A stretch of DNA of 64,000 bases. Source: Henricia sp. BOLD:AAB3569 (Eukaryota; Echinodermata; Asteroidea; Spinulosida; Echinasteridae). The notes below the pieces were generated by a model that saw only the letters and a program-made list of their open reading frames with translations, was not told the origin of the DNA and searched no databases. The stretch covers positions 1 to 64,000 of the forward strand of contig JBBELK010001521.1 of NCBI GenBank assembly GCA_037783545.1, given 5' to 3'. Shown piece after piece: positions 22,748 through 37,000 of this stretch (positions are counted from its first letter, which is position 1; each line of letters starts with the position of its first letter). The position numbers and the translations under genes were made by a program.

Positions 22748-24659
22748 GTGTGTCCCAAATGCCGGCAAATTTGGAAATCAAGGAATTTTCCAACCAACTT
22801 CAAATTTTGCATGCTCCAAACTGTATATATTCCGCACTTGTCATGCAAAATTGACAGATTTTCGCTGGGAAATGACGGAGAAATTTCAGAGTTTAGGGAA
22901 AACGGAGCTCGGCTGCGTGGTTATTCCCCTAACCGTGGCTGTTGGGACACCCTGCGCATGCGCCGCGCTGGTGTACATTTGTACGGCCGTTGACTCACCC
23001 CAGATTGTGACGGGAATTAGGTCAAAGTGTGTCCCAAATGCCGGCAAATTTGGAAATCAAGGAATTTTCCAACCAACTTCAAATTTTGCATGCTCCAAAC
23101 TGTATATATTCCGCACTTGTCATGCAAAATTGACAGATTTTCGCTGGGAAATGACGGAGAAATTTCAGAGTTTAGGGAAAACGGAGCTCGGCTGCGTGGT
23201 TATTCCCCTAACCGTGGCTGTTGGGACACCCTGCGCCGCGCTGGTGTACATTTGTACGGCCGTTGACTCATCCCAGATTGTGACAGGAATTAGGTCAAAG
23301 TGTGTCCCAAATGCCGGCAAATTTGGAAATCAAGGAATTTTCCAACCAACTTCAAATTTTGCATGCTCCAAACTGTATATATTCCGCACTTGTCATGCAA
23401 AATTTACAGATTTTCGCTGGGAAATGACGGAGAAATTTCAGAGTTTAGGGAAAACGGAGCTCGGCTGCGTGGTTATTCCCCTAACCGTGGCTGTTGGGAC
23501 ACCCTGCGCCGCGCTGGTGTACATTTGTACGGCCGTTGACTCACCCCAGATTGTGACGGGAATTAGGTCAAAGTGTGTCCCAAATGCCGGCAAATTTGGA
23601 AATCAAGGAATTTTTCAACCAACTTCAAATTTTGCATGCTCCAAACTGTATATATTCCGCACTTGTCATGCAAAATTGACAGATTTTCGCTGGGAAATGA
23701 CGGAGAAATTTCAGAGTTTAGGGAAAACGGAGCTCGGCTGCGTGGTTATTCCCCTAACCGTGGCTGTTGGGACACGCCGCGCTGGTGTACATTTGTACGG
23801 CCGTTGACTCACCCCAGATTGTGACGGGAATTAGGTCAAAGTGTGTCCCAAATGCCGGCAAATTTGGAAATCAAGGAATTTTCCAACCAACTTCAAATTT
23901 TGCATGCTCCAAACTGTATATATTCCGCACTTGTCATGCAAAATTGACAGATTTTCGCTGGGAAATGACGGAGAAATTTCAGAGTTTAGGGAAAACGGAG
24001 CTCGGCTGCGTGGTTATTCCCCTAACCGTGGCTGTTGGGACACCCTGGGCCGCGCTGGTGTACATTTGTACGGCCGTTGACTCACCCCAGATTGTGACGG
24101 GAATTAGGTCAAAGTGTGTCCCAAATGCCGGCAAATTTGGAAATCAAGGAATTTTCCAACCAACTTCAAATTTTGCATGCTCCAAACTGTATATATTCCG
24201 CACTTGTCATGCAAAATTGACAGATTTTCGCTGGGAATTGACGGAGAAATTTCAGAGTTTAGGGAAAACGGAGCTCGGCTGCGTGGTTATTCCCCTAACC
24301 GTGGCTGTTGGGACACCCTGCGCCGCGCTGGTGTACATTTCTACGGCCGTTGACTCACCCCAGATTGTGACGGGAATTAGGTCAAAGTGTGTCCCAAATG
24401 CCGGCAAATTTGGAAATCAAGGAATTTTCCAACCAACTTCAAATTTTGCATGCTCCAAACTGTATGTATTCCGCACTTGTCATGCAAAATTGACAGATTT
24501 TCGCTGGGAAATGACGGAGAAATTTCAGAGTTTAGGGAAAACGGAGCTCGGCTGCGTGGTTATTCCCCTAACCGTGGCTGTTGGGACACCCTGCGCCGCG
24601 CTGGTGTACATTTCTACGGCCGTTGACTCACCCCAGATTGTGACGGGAATTAGGTCAAA
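22748..24659 (+). repeat. Heptamer higher-order unit, copy 2 (1912 bp)
   Basis: Tandem copy of the preceding unit with the same markers in order. One difference noticed is CCCTGGGCCGCG near 24048 where copy 1 has CCCTGCGCCGCG. Further copies of its last three or four monomers occur at 61.5-62.7 kb and at 62.9-64.0 kb. Confidence 0.87.
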
Positions 24660-25757
24660 GTGTGTCCCAAATGCCGGCAAATTTGGAAATCAAGGAATTT
24701 TCCAACCAACTTCAAATTTTGCATGCTCCAAACTGTATATATTCCGCACTTGTCATGCAAAATTGACAGATTTTCGCTGGGAAATGACGGAGAAATTTCA
24801 GAGTTTAGGGAAAACGGAGCTCGGCTGCGTGGTTATTCCCCTAACCGTGGCTGTTGGGACACCCTGCGCCGCGCTGGTGTACATTTGTACGGCCGTTGAC
24901 TCACCCCAGATTGTGACGGGAATTAGGTCAAAGTGTGTCCCAAATGCCGACAAATTTGGAAATAAAGGAATTTTCCAACCAACTTCAAATTTTGCATGCT
25001 CCAAACTGTATATATTCCGCACTTGTCATGCAAAATTGACAGATTTTCGCTGGGAAATGACGGAGAAATTTCAGAGTTTAGGGAAAACGGAGCTCGGCTG
25101 CGTGGTTATTCCCCTAACCGTGGCTGTTGGGACACCCTGCGCCGCGCTGGTGTACATTTGTACGGCCGTTGACTCACCCCAGATTGTGACGGGAATTAGG
25201 TCAAAGTGTGTCCCAAATGCCGGCAAATTTGGAAATCAAGGAATTTTCCAACCAACTTCAAATTTTGCATGCTCCAAACTGTATATATTCCGCACTTGTC
25301 ATGCAAAATTGACAAATTTTCGCTGGGAAATGACGGAGAAATTTCAGAGTTTAGGGAAAACGGAGCTCGGCTGCGTGGTTATTCCCCTAACCGTGGCTGT
25401 TGGGACACCCTGCGCATGCGCCGCGCTGGTGTACATTTGTACGGCCGTTGACTCACCCCAGATTGTGACGGGAATTAGGTCAAAGTGTGTCCCAAATGCC
25501 GGCAAATTTGGAAATCAAGGAATTTTCCAACCAACTTCAAATTTTGCATGCTCCAAACTGTATATATTCCGCACTTGTCATGCAAAATTGACAGATTTTC
25601 GCTGGGAAATGACGGAGAAATTTCAGAGTTTAGGGAAAACGGAGCTCGGCTGCGTGGTTATTCCCCTAACCGTGGCTGTTGGGACACCCTGCGCCGCGCT
25701 GGAGTATATTTCTACGGCCGTTGACTCACCCCAGATTGTGACGGGAATTAGGTCAAA

Positions 25758-27407
25758 GTGTGTCCCAAATGCCGACAAATTTGGAAATCAAGGAATTTTC
25801 CAACCAACTTTAAATTTTGCATGCTCCAAACTGTATATATATCGCACTTGTCATGCAAAATTGACAGATTTTCGCTGGGAAATGACGGAGAAATTTCAGA
25901 GTTTAGGGAAAACGGAGCTCGGCTGCGTGGTTATTCCCCTAACCGTGGCTGTTGGGACACCCTGCGCCGCGCTGGTGTACATTTGTACGGCCGTTGACTC
26001 ACCCCAGATTGTGACGGGAATTAGGTCAAAGTGTGTCCCAAATGCCGACAAATTTGGAAATCAAGGAATTTTCCAACCAACTTTAAATTTTGCATGCTCC
26101 AAACTGTATATATATCGCACTTGTCATGCAAAATTGACAAATTTTCGCTGGGAAATGACGGAGAAATTTCAGAGTTTAGGGAAAACGGAGCTCGGCTGCG
26201 TGGTTATTCCCCTAACCGTGGCTGTTGGGACACCCTGCGCATGCGCCGCGCTGGTGTACATTTGTACGGCCGTTGACTCACCCCAGATTGTGACGGGAAT
26301 TAGGTCAAAGTGTGTCCCAAATGCCGGCAAATTTGGAAATCAAGGAATTTTTCAACCAACTTCAATTTTTGCATGCTCCAAACTGTATATATTCCGCACT
26401 TGTCTTGCAAAATTGACAGATTTTCGCTGGGAAATGACGGAGAAATTTCAGAGTTTAGGGAAAACGGAGCTCGGCTGCGTGGTTATTCCCCTAACCGTGG
26501 CTGTTGGGACACCCTGCGCCGCGCTGGAGTATATTTCTACGGCCGTTGACTCACCCCAGATTGTGACGGGAATTAGGTCAAAGTGTGTCCCAAATGCCGA
26601 CAAATTTGGAAATCAAGGAATTTTCCAACCAACTTTAAATTTTGCATGCTCCAAACTGTATATATATCGCACTTGTCATGCAAAATTGACAGATTTTCGC
26701 TGGGAAATGACGGAGAAATTTCAGAGTTTAGGGAAAACGGAGCTCGGCTGCGTGGTTATTCCCCTAACCGTGGCTGTTGGGACACCCTGCGCCGCGCTGG
26801 TGTACATTTGTACGGCCGTTGACTCACCCCAGATTGTGACGGGAATTAGGTCAAAGTGTGTCCCAAATGCCGACAAATTTGGAAATCAAGGAATTTTCCA
26901 ACCAACTTTAAATTTTGCATGCTCCAAACTGTATATATATCGCACTTGTCATGCAAAATTGACAAATTTTCGCTGGGAAATGACGGAGAAATTTCAGAGT
27001 TTAGGGAAAACGGAGCTCGGCTGCGTGGTTATTCCCCTAACCGTGGCTGTTGGGACACCCTGCGCATGCGCCGCGCTGGTGTACATTTGTACGGCCGTTG
27101 ACTCACCCCAGATTGTGACGGGAATTAGGTCAAAGTGTGTCCCAAATGCCGGCAAATTTGGAAATCAAGGAATTTTTCAACCAACTTCAATTTTTGCATG
27201 CTCCAAACTGTATATATTCCGCACTTGTCTTGCAAAATTGACAGATTTTCGCTGGGAAATGACGGAGAAATTTCAGAGTTTAGGGAAAACGGAGCTCGGC
27301 TGCGTGGTTATTCCCCTAACCGTGGCTGTTGGGACACCCTGCGCCGCGCTGGAGTATATTTCTACGGCCGTTGACTCACCCCAGATTGTGACGGGAATTA
27401 GGTCAAA
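25758..27407 (+). repeat. Trimer higher-order repeat, 825 bp, two copies
   Basis: Units 25758-26582 and 26583-27407, each of 273+279+273 bp. They share GCCGACAAA with TATATATATCGC, GACAAATTTTCG, GGAATTTTTCAACC with TTCAATTTTTGC, TGTCTTGCA and CTGGAGTATATTTC in the same positions. No difference was seen by eye. Confidence 0.82.
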
Positions 27408-27789
27408 GTGTGTCCCAAATGCCGACAAATTTGGAAATCAAGGAATTTTCCAACCAACTTTAAATTTTGCATGCTCCAAACTGTATATATATCGCACTTG
27501 TCATGCAAAATTGACAGATTTTCGCTGGGAAATGACGGAGAAATTTCAGAGTTTAGGGAAAATGGAGCTCGGCTGCGTGGTTATTCCCCTAACCGTGGCT
27601 GTTGGGACACCCTGCGCATGCGCCGCGCTGGTGTACATTTGTACGGCCGTTGACTCACCCCAGATTGTGACGGGAATTAGGTCAAAGTGTGTCCCAAATG
27701 CCGGCAAATTTGGAAATCAAGGAATTTTCCAACCAACTTCAAATTTTGCATGCTCCAAACTGTAAATATTCCGCACTTGTCATGCAAAA

Positions 27790-30700
27790 TTGACAGATTT
27801 TCGCTGGGAAATGACGGAGAAATTTCAGAGTTTAGGGAAAACGGAGCTCGGCTGCGTGGTTATTCCCCTAACCGTGGCTGTTGGGACACCCTGCGCCGCG
27901 CTGGTGTACATTTCTACGGCCGTTGACTCACCCCAGATTGTGACGGGAATTAGGTCAAAGTGTGTCCCAAATGCCGGCAAATTTGGAAATCAAGGAATTT
28001 TCCAACCAACTTCAAATTGTGCATGCTCCAAACTGTATATATTCCGCACTTGTCATGCAAAATTGACAGATTTTCGCTCGGAAATTACGGAGAAATTTCA
28101 GAGTTTAGGGAAAACGGAGCTCGGCTGCGTGGTTATTCCCCTAACCGTGGCTGTTGAGACACCCTGCGCATGCGCCGCGCTGGTGTACATTTGTACGGCC
28201 GTTGACTCACCCCAGATTGTGACGGGAATTAGGTCAAAGTGTGTCCCAAATGCCGGCAAATTTGGAAATCAAGGAATTTTCCAACCAACTTCAAATGTTG
28301 CATGCTACAAACTGTATATATTCCGCACTTGTCATGCAAAATTGACAGATTTTCGCTGGGAAATGACGGAGAAATTTCAGAGTTTAGGGAAAACGGAGCT
28401 CGGCTGCGTGGTTATTCCCCTAACCGTGGCTGTTGGGACACCCTGCGCCGCGCTGGTGTACATTTCTACGGCCGTTGACTCACCCCAGATTGTGACGGGA
28501 ATTAGGTCAAAGTGTGTCCCAAATGCCGGCAAATTTGGAAATCAAGGAATTTTCCAACCAACTTCAAATTTTGCATGCTCCAAACTGTATATATTCCGCA
28601 CTTGTCATGCAAAATTGACAGATTTTCGCTGGGAAATGACGGAGAAATTTCAGAGTTTAGGGAAAACGGAGCTCGGCTGCGTGGTTATTCCCCTAACCGT
28701 GGCTGTTGGGACACCCTGCGCATGCGCCGCGCTGGTGTACATTTGTACGGCCGTTGACTCACCCCAGATTGTGACGGGAATTAGGTCAAAGTGTGTCCCA
28801 AATGCCGGCAAATTTGGAAATAAAGGAATTTTCCAACCAACTTCAAATTTTGCATGCTCCAAACTGTATATATTCCGCACTTGTCATGCAAAATTGACAG
28901 ATTTTCGCTGGGAAATGACGGAGAAATTTCAGAGTTTAGGGAAAACGGAGCTCGGCTGCGTGGTTATTCCCCTAACCGTGGCTGTTGGGACACCCTGCGC
29001 CGCGCTGGTGTACATTTGTACGGCCGTTGACTCACCCCAGATTGTGACGGGAATTAGGTCAAAGTGTGTCCCAAATGCCGGCAAATTTGGAAATCAAGGA
29101 ATTTTCCAACCAACTTCAAATTTTGCATGCTCCAAACTGTATATATTCCGCACTTGTCATGCAAAATTGACAAATTTTCGCTGGGAAATGACGGAGAAAT
29201 TTCAGAGTTTAGGGAAAACGGAGCTCGGCTGCGTGGTTATTCCCCTAACCGTGGCTGTTGGGACACCCTGCGCATGCGCCGCGCTGGTGTACATTTGTAC
29301 GGCCGTTGACTCACCCCAGATTGTGACGGGAATTAGGTCAAAGTGTGTCCCAAATGCCGGCAAATTTGGAAATCAAGGAATTTTTCAACCAACTTCAAAT
29401 TTTGCATGCTCCAAACTGTATATATTCCGCACTTGTCTTGCAAAATTGACAGATTTTCGCTGGGAAATGACGGAGAAATTTCAGAGTTTAGGGAAAACGG
29501 AGCTCGGCAGCGTGGTTATTCCCCTAACCGTGGCTGTTGGGACACCCTGCGCCGCGCTGGTGTATATTTCTACGGCCGTTGACTCACCCCAGATTGTGAC
29601 GGGAATTAGGTCAAAGTGTGTCCCAAATGCCGACAAATTTGGAAATCAAGGAATTTTCCAACCAACTTTAAATTTTGCATGCTCCAAACTGTATATATAT
29701 CGCACTTGTCATGCAAAATTGACAGATTTTCGCTGGGAAATGACGGAGAAATTTCAGAGTTTAGGGAAAACGGAGCTCGGCTGCGTGGTTATTCCCCTAA
29801 CCGTGGCTGTTGGGACACCCTGCGCCGCGCTGGTGTACATTTGTACGGCCGTTGACTCACCCCAGATTGTGACGGGAATTAGGTCAAAGTGTGTCCCAAA
29901 TGCCGGCAAATTTGGAAATCAAGGAATTTTCCAACCAACTTCAAATTTTGCATGCTCCAAACTGTATATATTTCGCACTTGTCATGCAAAATTGACAGAT
30001 TTTCGCTGGGAAATGACGGAGAAATTTCAGAGTTTAGGGAAAACGGAGCTCGGCTGCGTGGTTATTCCCCTAACCGTGGCTGTTGGGACACCCTGCGCAT
30101 GCGCCGCGCTGGTGTACATTTGTACGGCCGTTGACTCACCCCAGATTGTGACGGGAATTAGGTCAAGGTGTGTCCCAAATGCCGGCAAATTTGGAAATCA
30201 AGGAATTTTTCAACCAACTTCAAATTTTGCATACTCCAAACTGTATATATTCCGCACTTGTCTTGCAAAATTGACAGATTTTCGCTGGGAAATGACGGAG
30301 AAATTTCAGAGTTTAGGGAAAACGGAGCTCGGCTGCGTGGTTATTCCCCTAACCGTGGCTGTTGGGACACCCTGCGCATGCGCCGCGCTGGTGTACATTT
30401 GTACGGCCGTTGACTCACCCCAGATTGTGACGGGAATTAGGTCAAAGTGTGTCCCAAATGCCGACAAATTTGGAAATAAAGGAATTTTCCAACCAACTTC
30501 AAATTTTGCATGCTCCAAACTGTATATATTCCGCACTTGTCATGCAAAATTGACAGATTTTCGCTGGGAAATGACGGAGAAATTTCAGAGTTTAGGGAAA
30601 ACGGAGCTCGGCTGCGTGGTTATTCCCCTAACCGTGGCTGTTGGGACACCCTGCGCCGCGCTGGTGTACATTTGTACGGCCGTTGACTCACCCCAGATTG

Positions 30701-30965
30701 TGACGGGAATTAGGTCAAAGTGTGTCCCAAATGCCGGCAAATTTGGAAATCAAGGAATTTTCCAACCAACTTCAAATTTTGCATGCTCCAAACTGTATAT
30801 ATTCCGCACTTGTCATGCAAAATTGACAAATTTTCGCTGGGAAATGACGGAGAAATTTCAGAGTTTAGGGAAAACGGAGCTCGGCTGCGTGGTTATTCCC
30901 CTAACCGTGGCTGTTGGGACACCGTGCGCATGCGCCGCGCTGGTGTACATTTGTACGGCCGTTGA
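27790..30965 (+). repeat. Dispersed block, copy 3 of 3 (extended)
   Basis: Matches about 9.36-12.53 kb at an offset of 18431 (18432 beyond the one-base deletion near 11095). Shared markers are CGCTCGGAAATTACGG, TGTTGAGACACC, AAATGTTGCATGCTAC, GGAAATAAAGG, TCAAGGTGTG and GCATACTCC, in the same order. It matches 17.65-18.92 kb over its first part only. One monomer of the original pair bearing TGTAAATATTCC is absent just upstream. Confidence 0.78.
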
Positions 30966-33900
30966 CTCACCCCAGATTGTGACGGGAATTAGGTCAAAGT
31001 GTGTCCCAAATGCCGGCAAATTTGGAAATCAAGGAATTTTTCAACCAACTTCAATTTTTGCATGCTCCAAACTGTATATATTCCGCACTTGTCTTGCAAA
31101 ATTGACAGATTTTCGCTGGGAAATGACGGAGAAATTTCAGAGTTTAGGGAAAACGGAGCTCGGCTGCGTGGTTATTCCCCTAACCGTGGCTGTTGGGACA
31201 CCCTGCGCCGCGCTGGAGTATATTTCTACGGCCGTTGACTCACCCCAGATTGTGACGGGAATTAGGTCAAAGTGTGTCCCAAATGCCGACAAATTTGGAA
31301 ATCAAGGAATTTTCCAACCAACTTTAAATTTTGCATGCTCCAAACTGTATATATATCGCACTTGTCATGCAAAATTGACAGATTTTCGCTGGGAAATGAC
31401 GGAGAAATTTCAGAGTTTAGGAAAAACGGAGCTCGGCTGCGTGGTTATTCCCCTAACCGTGGCTGTTGGGACACCCTGCGCCGCGCTGGTGTACATTTGT
31501 ACGGCCGTTGACTCACCCCAGATTGTGACGGGAATTAGGTCAATGTGTGTCCCAAATGCCGGCAAATTTGGAAATCAAGGAATTTTCCAACCAACTTCAA
31601 ATTTTGCATGCTCCAAACTGTATATATTCCGCACTTGTCATGCAAAATTGACAGATTTTCGCTGGGAAATGAGGGAGAAATTTCAGAGTTTAGGGAAAAC
31701 GGAGCTCGGCTGCGTGGTTATTCCCCTAACCGTGGCTGTTGGGACAACCTGCGCATGCGCCGCGCTGGTGTACATTTGTACGGCCGTTGACTCACCCCAG
31801 ATTGTGACGGGAATTAGGTCAAAGTGTGTCCCAAATGCCGGCAAATTTGGAAATAAAGGAATTTTCCAACCAACTTCAAATTTTGCATGCTCCAAACTGT
31901 ATATATTCCGCACTTGTCATGCAAAATTGACAGATTTTCGCTGGGAAATGACGGAGAAATTTCAGAGTTTAGGGAAAACGTAGCTCGGCTGCGTGGTTAT
32001 TCCCCTAACCGTGGCTGTTGGGACACCCTGCGCCGCGCTGGTGTACATTTGTACGGCCGTTGACTCACCCCAGATTGTGACGGGAATTAGGTCAAAGTGT
32101 GTCCCAAATGCCGGCAAATTTGGAAATCAAGGAATTTTCCAACCAACTTCAAATGTTGCATGCTCCAACCTGTATATATTCCGCACTTGTCATGCAAAAT
32201 TGACAAATTTTCGCTGGGAAATGACGGAGAAATTTCAGAGTTTAGGGAAAACGGAGCTCGGCTGCGTGGTTATTCCCCTAACCGTGGCTGTTGGGACACC
32301 CTGCGCCGCGCTGGTGTATATTTCTACGGCCGTTGACTCACCCCAGATTGTGACGGGAATTAGGTCAAAGTGTGTCCCAAATGCCGACAAATTTGGAAAT
32401 CAAGGAATTTTCCAACCAACTTTAAATTTTGCATGCTCCAAACTGTATATATATCGCACTTGTCATGCAAAATTGACAGATTTTCGCTGGGAAATGACGG
32501 AGAAATTTCAGAGTTTAGGGAAAACGGAGCTCGGCTGCGTGGTTATTCCCCTAACCGTGGCTGTTGGGACACCCTGCGCCGCGCTGGTGTACATTTGTAC
32601 GGCCGTTGACTCACCCCAGATTGTGACGGGAATTAGGTCAAGGTGTGTCCCAAATGCCGGCAAATTTGGAAATCAAGGAATTTTCCAACCAACTTCAAAT
32701 TTTGCATGCTCCAAACTGTATATATTTCGCACTTGTCATGCAAAATTGACAGATTTTCGCTGGGAAATGACGGAGAAATTTCAGAGTTTAGGGAAAACGG
32801 AGCTCGGCTGCGTGGTTATTCCCCTAACCGTGGCTGTTGGGACACCCTGCGCCGCGCTGGTGTACATTTGTACGGCCGTTGACTCACCCCAGATTGTGAC
32901 GGGAATTAGGTCAAAGTGTGTCCCAAATGCCGGCAAATTTGGAAATCAAGGAATTTTCCAACCAACTTCAAATTTTGCATGCTCCAAACTGTATATATTC
33001 CGCACTTGTCATGCAAAATTGACAAATTTTCGCTGGGAAATGACGGAGAAATTTCAGAGTTTAGGGAAAACGGAGCTCGGCTGCGTGGTTATTCCCCTAA
33101 CCGTGGCTGTTGGGACACCCTGCGCATGCGCCGCGCTGGTGTACATTTGTACGGCCGTTGACTCACCCCAGATTGTGACGGGAATTAGGTCAAAGTGTGT
33201 CCCAAATGCCGGCAAATTTGGAAATCAAGAAATTTTTCAACCAACTTCAAATTTTGCATGCTCCAAACTGTATATATTCCGCACTTGTCTTGCAAAATTG
33301 ACAGATTTTCGCTGGGAAATGACGGAGAAATTTCAGAGTTTAGGGAAAACGGAGCTCGGCTGCGTGGTTATTCCCCTAACCGTGGCTGTTGGGACACCCT
33401 GCGCCGCGCTGGTGTATATTTCTACGGCCGTTGACTCACCCCAGATTGTGACGGGAATTAGGTCAAAGTGTGTCCCAAATGCCGACAAATTTGGAAATCA
33501 AGGAATTTTCCAACCAACTTTAAATTTTGCATGCTCCAAACTGTATATATATCGCACTTGTCATGCAAAATTGACAGATTTTCGCTGGGAAATGACGGAG
33601 AAATTTCAGAGTTTAGGGAAAACGGAGCTCGGCTGCGTGGTTATTCCCCTAACCGTGGCTGTTGGGACACCCTGCGCCGCGCTGGTGTATATTTCTACGG
33701 CCGTTGACTCACCCCAGATTGTGACGGGAATTAGGTCAAAGTGTGTCCCAAATGCCGACAAATTTGGAAATCAAGGAATTTTCCAACCAACTTTAAATTT
33801 TGCATGCTCCAAACTGTATATATATCGCACTTGTCATGCAAAATTGACAGATTTTCGCTGGGAAATGACGGAGAAATTTCAGAGTTTAGGGAAAACGGAG

Positions 33901-34013
33901 CTCGGCTGCGTGGGTATTCCCCTAACCGTGGCTGTTGGGACACCCTGCGCCGCGCTGGTGTACATTTGTACGGCCGTTGACTCACCCCAGATTGTGACGG
34001 GAATTAGGTCAAA
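29616..34013 (+). repeat. 16-mer higher-order unit, copy 1 (4398 bp)
   Basis: Sixteen monomers, five of them long. Diagnostic markers include GTTTAGGAAAAACGG (31416), GAAATGAGGGAG (31668), GGGACAACCTGC (31741), the stop-creating AAACGTAGCTC (31976) and AAATGTTGCATGCTCCAACC (32151). Each reappears 4398 bases later. Monomer 32643-32915 is present here but missing from copy 2. Confidence 0.87.
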
Positions 34014-37000
34014 GTGTGTCCCAAATGCCGACAAATTTGGAAATCAAGGAATTTTCCAACCAACTTTAAATTTTGCATGCTCCAAACTGTATATATATCG
34101 CACTTGTCATGCAAAATTGACAGATTTTCGCTGGGAAATGACGGAGAAATTTCAGAGTTTAGGGAAAACGGAGCTCGGCTGCGTGGTTATTCCCCTAACC
34201 GTGGCTGTTGGGACACCCTGCGCCGCGCTGGTGTACATTTGTACGGCCGTTGACTCACCCCAGATTGTGACGGGAATTAGGTCAAAGTGTGTCCCAAATG
34301 CCGGCAAATTTGGAAATCAAGGAATTTTCCAACCAACTTCAAATTTTGCATGCTCCAAACTGTATATATTTCGCACTTGTCATGCAAAATTGACAAATTT
34401 TCGCTGGGAAATGACGGAGAAATTTCAGAGTTTAGGGAAAACGGAGCTCGGCTGCGTGGTTATTCCCCTAACCGTGGCTGTTGGGACACCCTGCGCATGC
34501 GCCGCGCTGGTGTACATTTGTACGGCCGTTGACTCACCCCAGATTGTGACGGGAATTAGGTCAAGGTGTGTCCCAAATGCCGGCAAATTTGGAAATCAAG
34601 GAATTTTTCAACCAACTTCAAATTTTGCATACTCCAAACTGTATATATTCCGCACTTGTCTTGCAAAATTGACAGATTTTCGCTGGGAAATGACGGAGAA
34701 ATTTCAGAGTTTAGGGAAAACGGAGCTCGGCTGCGTGGTTATTCCCCTAACCGTGGCTGTTGGGACACCCTGCGCATGCGCCGCGCTGGTGTACATTTGT
34801 ACGGCCGTTGACTCACCCCAGATTGTGACGGGAATTAGGTCAAAGTGTGTCCCAAATGCCGACAAATTTGGAAATAAAGGAATTTTCCAACCAACTTCAA
34901 ATTTTGCATGCTCCAAACTGTATATATTCCGCACTTGTCATGCAAAATTGACAGATTTTCGCTGGGAAATGACGGAGAAATTTCAGAGTTTAGGGAAAAC
35001 GGAGCTCGGCTGCGTGGTTATTCCCCTAACCGTGGCTGTTGGGACACCCTGCGCCGCGCTGGTGTACATTTGTACGGCCGTTGACTCACCCCAGATTGTG
35101 ACGGGAATTAGGTCAAAGTGTGTCCCAAATGCCGGCAAATTTGGAAATCAAGGAATTTTCCAACCAACTTCAAATTTTGCATGCTCCAAACTGTATATAT
35201 TCCGCACTTGTCATGCAAAATTGACAAATTTTCGCTGGGAAATGACGGAGAAATTTCAGAGTTTAGGGAAAACGGAGCTCGGCTGCGTGGTTATTCCCCT
35301 AACCGTGGCTGTTGGGACACCCTGCGCATGCGCCGCGCTGGTGTACATTTGTACGGCCGTTGACTCACCCCAGATTGTGACGGGAATTAGGTCAAAGTGT
35401 GTCCCAAATGCCGGCAAATTTGGAAATCAAGGAATTTTTCAACCAACTTCAATTTTTGCATGCTCCAAACTGTATATATTCCGCACTTGTCTTGCAAAAT
35501 TGACAGATTTTCGCTGGGAAATGACGGAGAAATTTCAGAGTTTAGGGAAAACGGAGCTCGGCTGCGTGGTTATTCCCCTAACCGTGGCTGTTGGGACACC
35601 CTGCGCCGCGCTGGAGTATATTTCTACGGCCGTTGACTCACCCCAGATTGTGACGGGAATTAGGTCAAAGTGTGTCCCAAATGCCGACAAATTTGGAAAT
35701 CAAGGAATTTTCCAACCAACTTTAAATTTTGCATGCTCCAAACTGTATATATATCGCACTTGTCATGCAAAATTGACAGATTTTCGCTGGGAAATGACGG
35801 AGAAATTTCAGAGTTTAGGAAAAACGGAGCTCGGCTGCGTGGTTATTCCCCTAACCGTGGCTGTTGGGACACCCTGCGCCGCGCTGGTGTACATTTGTAC
35901 GGCCGTTGACTCACCCCAGATTGTGACGGGAATTAGGTCAAAGTGTGTCCCAAATGCCGGCAAATTTGGAAATCAAGGAATTTTCCAACCAACTTCAAAT
36001 TTTGCATGCTCCAAACTGTATATATTCCGCACTTGTCATGCAAAATTGACAGATTTTCGCTGGGAAATGAGGGAGAAATTTCAGAGTTTAGGGAAAACGG
36101 AGCTCGGCTGCGTGGTTATTCCCCTAACCGTGGCTGTTGGGACAACCTGCGCATGCGCCGCGCTGGTGTACATTTGTACGGCCGTTGACTCACCCCAGAT
36201 TGTGACGGGAATTAGGTCAAAGTGTGTCCCAAATGCCGGCAAATTTGGAAATAAAGGAATTTTCCAACCAACTTCAAATTTTGCATGCTCCAAACTGTAT
36301 ATATTCCGCACTTGTCATGCAAAATTGACAGATTTTCGCTGGGAAATGACGGAGAAATTTCAGAGTTTAGGGAAAACGTAGCTCGGCTGCGTGGTTATTC
36401 CCCTAACCGTGGCTGTTGGGACACCCTGCGCCGCGCTGGTGTACATTTGTACGGCCGTTGACTCACCCCAGATTGTGACGGGAATTAGGTCAAAGTGTGT
36501 CCCAAATGCCGGCAAATTTGGAAATCAAGGAATTTTCCAACCAACTTCAAATGTTGCATGCTCCAACCTGTATATATTCCGCACTTGTCATGCAAAATTG
36601 ACAAATTTTCGCTGGGAAATGACGGAGAAATTTCAGAGTTTAGGGAAAACGGAGCTCGGCTGCGTGGTTATTCCCCTAACCGTGGCTGTTGGGACACCCT
36701 GCGCCGCGCTGGTGTATATTTCTACGGCCGTTGACTCACCCCAGATTGTGACGGGAATTAGGTCAAAGTGTGTCCCAAATGCCGACAAATTTGGAAATCA
36801 AGGAATTTTCCAACCAACTTTAAATTTTGCATGCTCCAAACTGTATATATATCGCACTTGTCATGCAAAATTGACAGATTTTCGCTGGGAAATGACGGAG
36901 AAATTTCAGAGTTTAGGGAAAACGGAGCTCGGCTGCGTGGTTATTCCCCTAACCGTGGCTGTTGGGACACCCTGCGCCGCGCTGGTGTACATTTGTACGG

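Noticed and set aside
17651-31983. Open frames of about 1400 codons that look like giant repeat proteins
   Set aside because: They follow from the 3n monomer length and one stop-free frame. Recurrent variants are not biased to silent changes, stops are spread with the units, and no domain, start context or promoter stands out.
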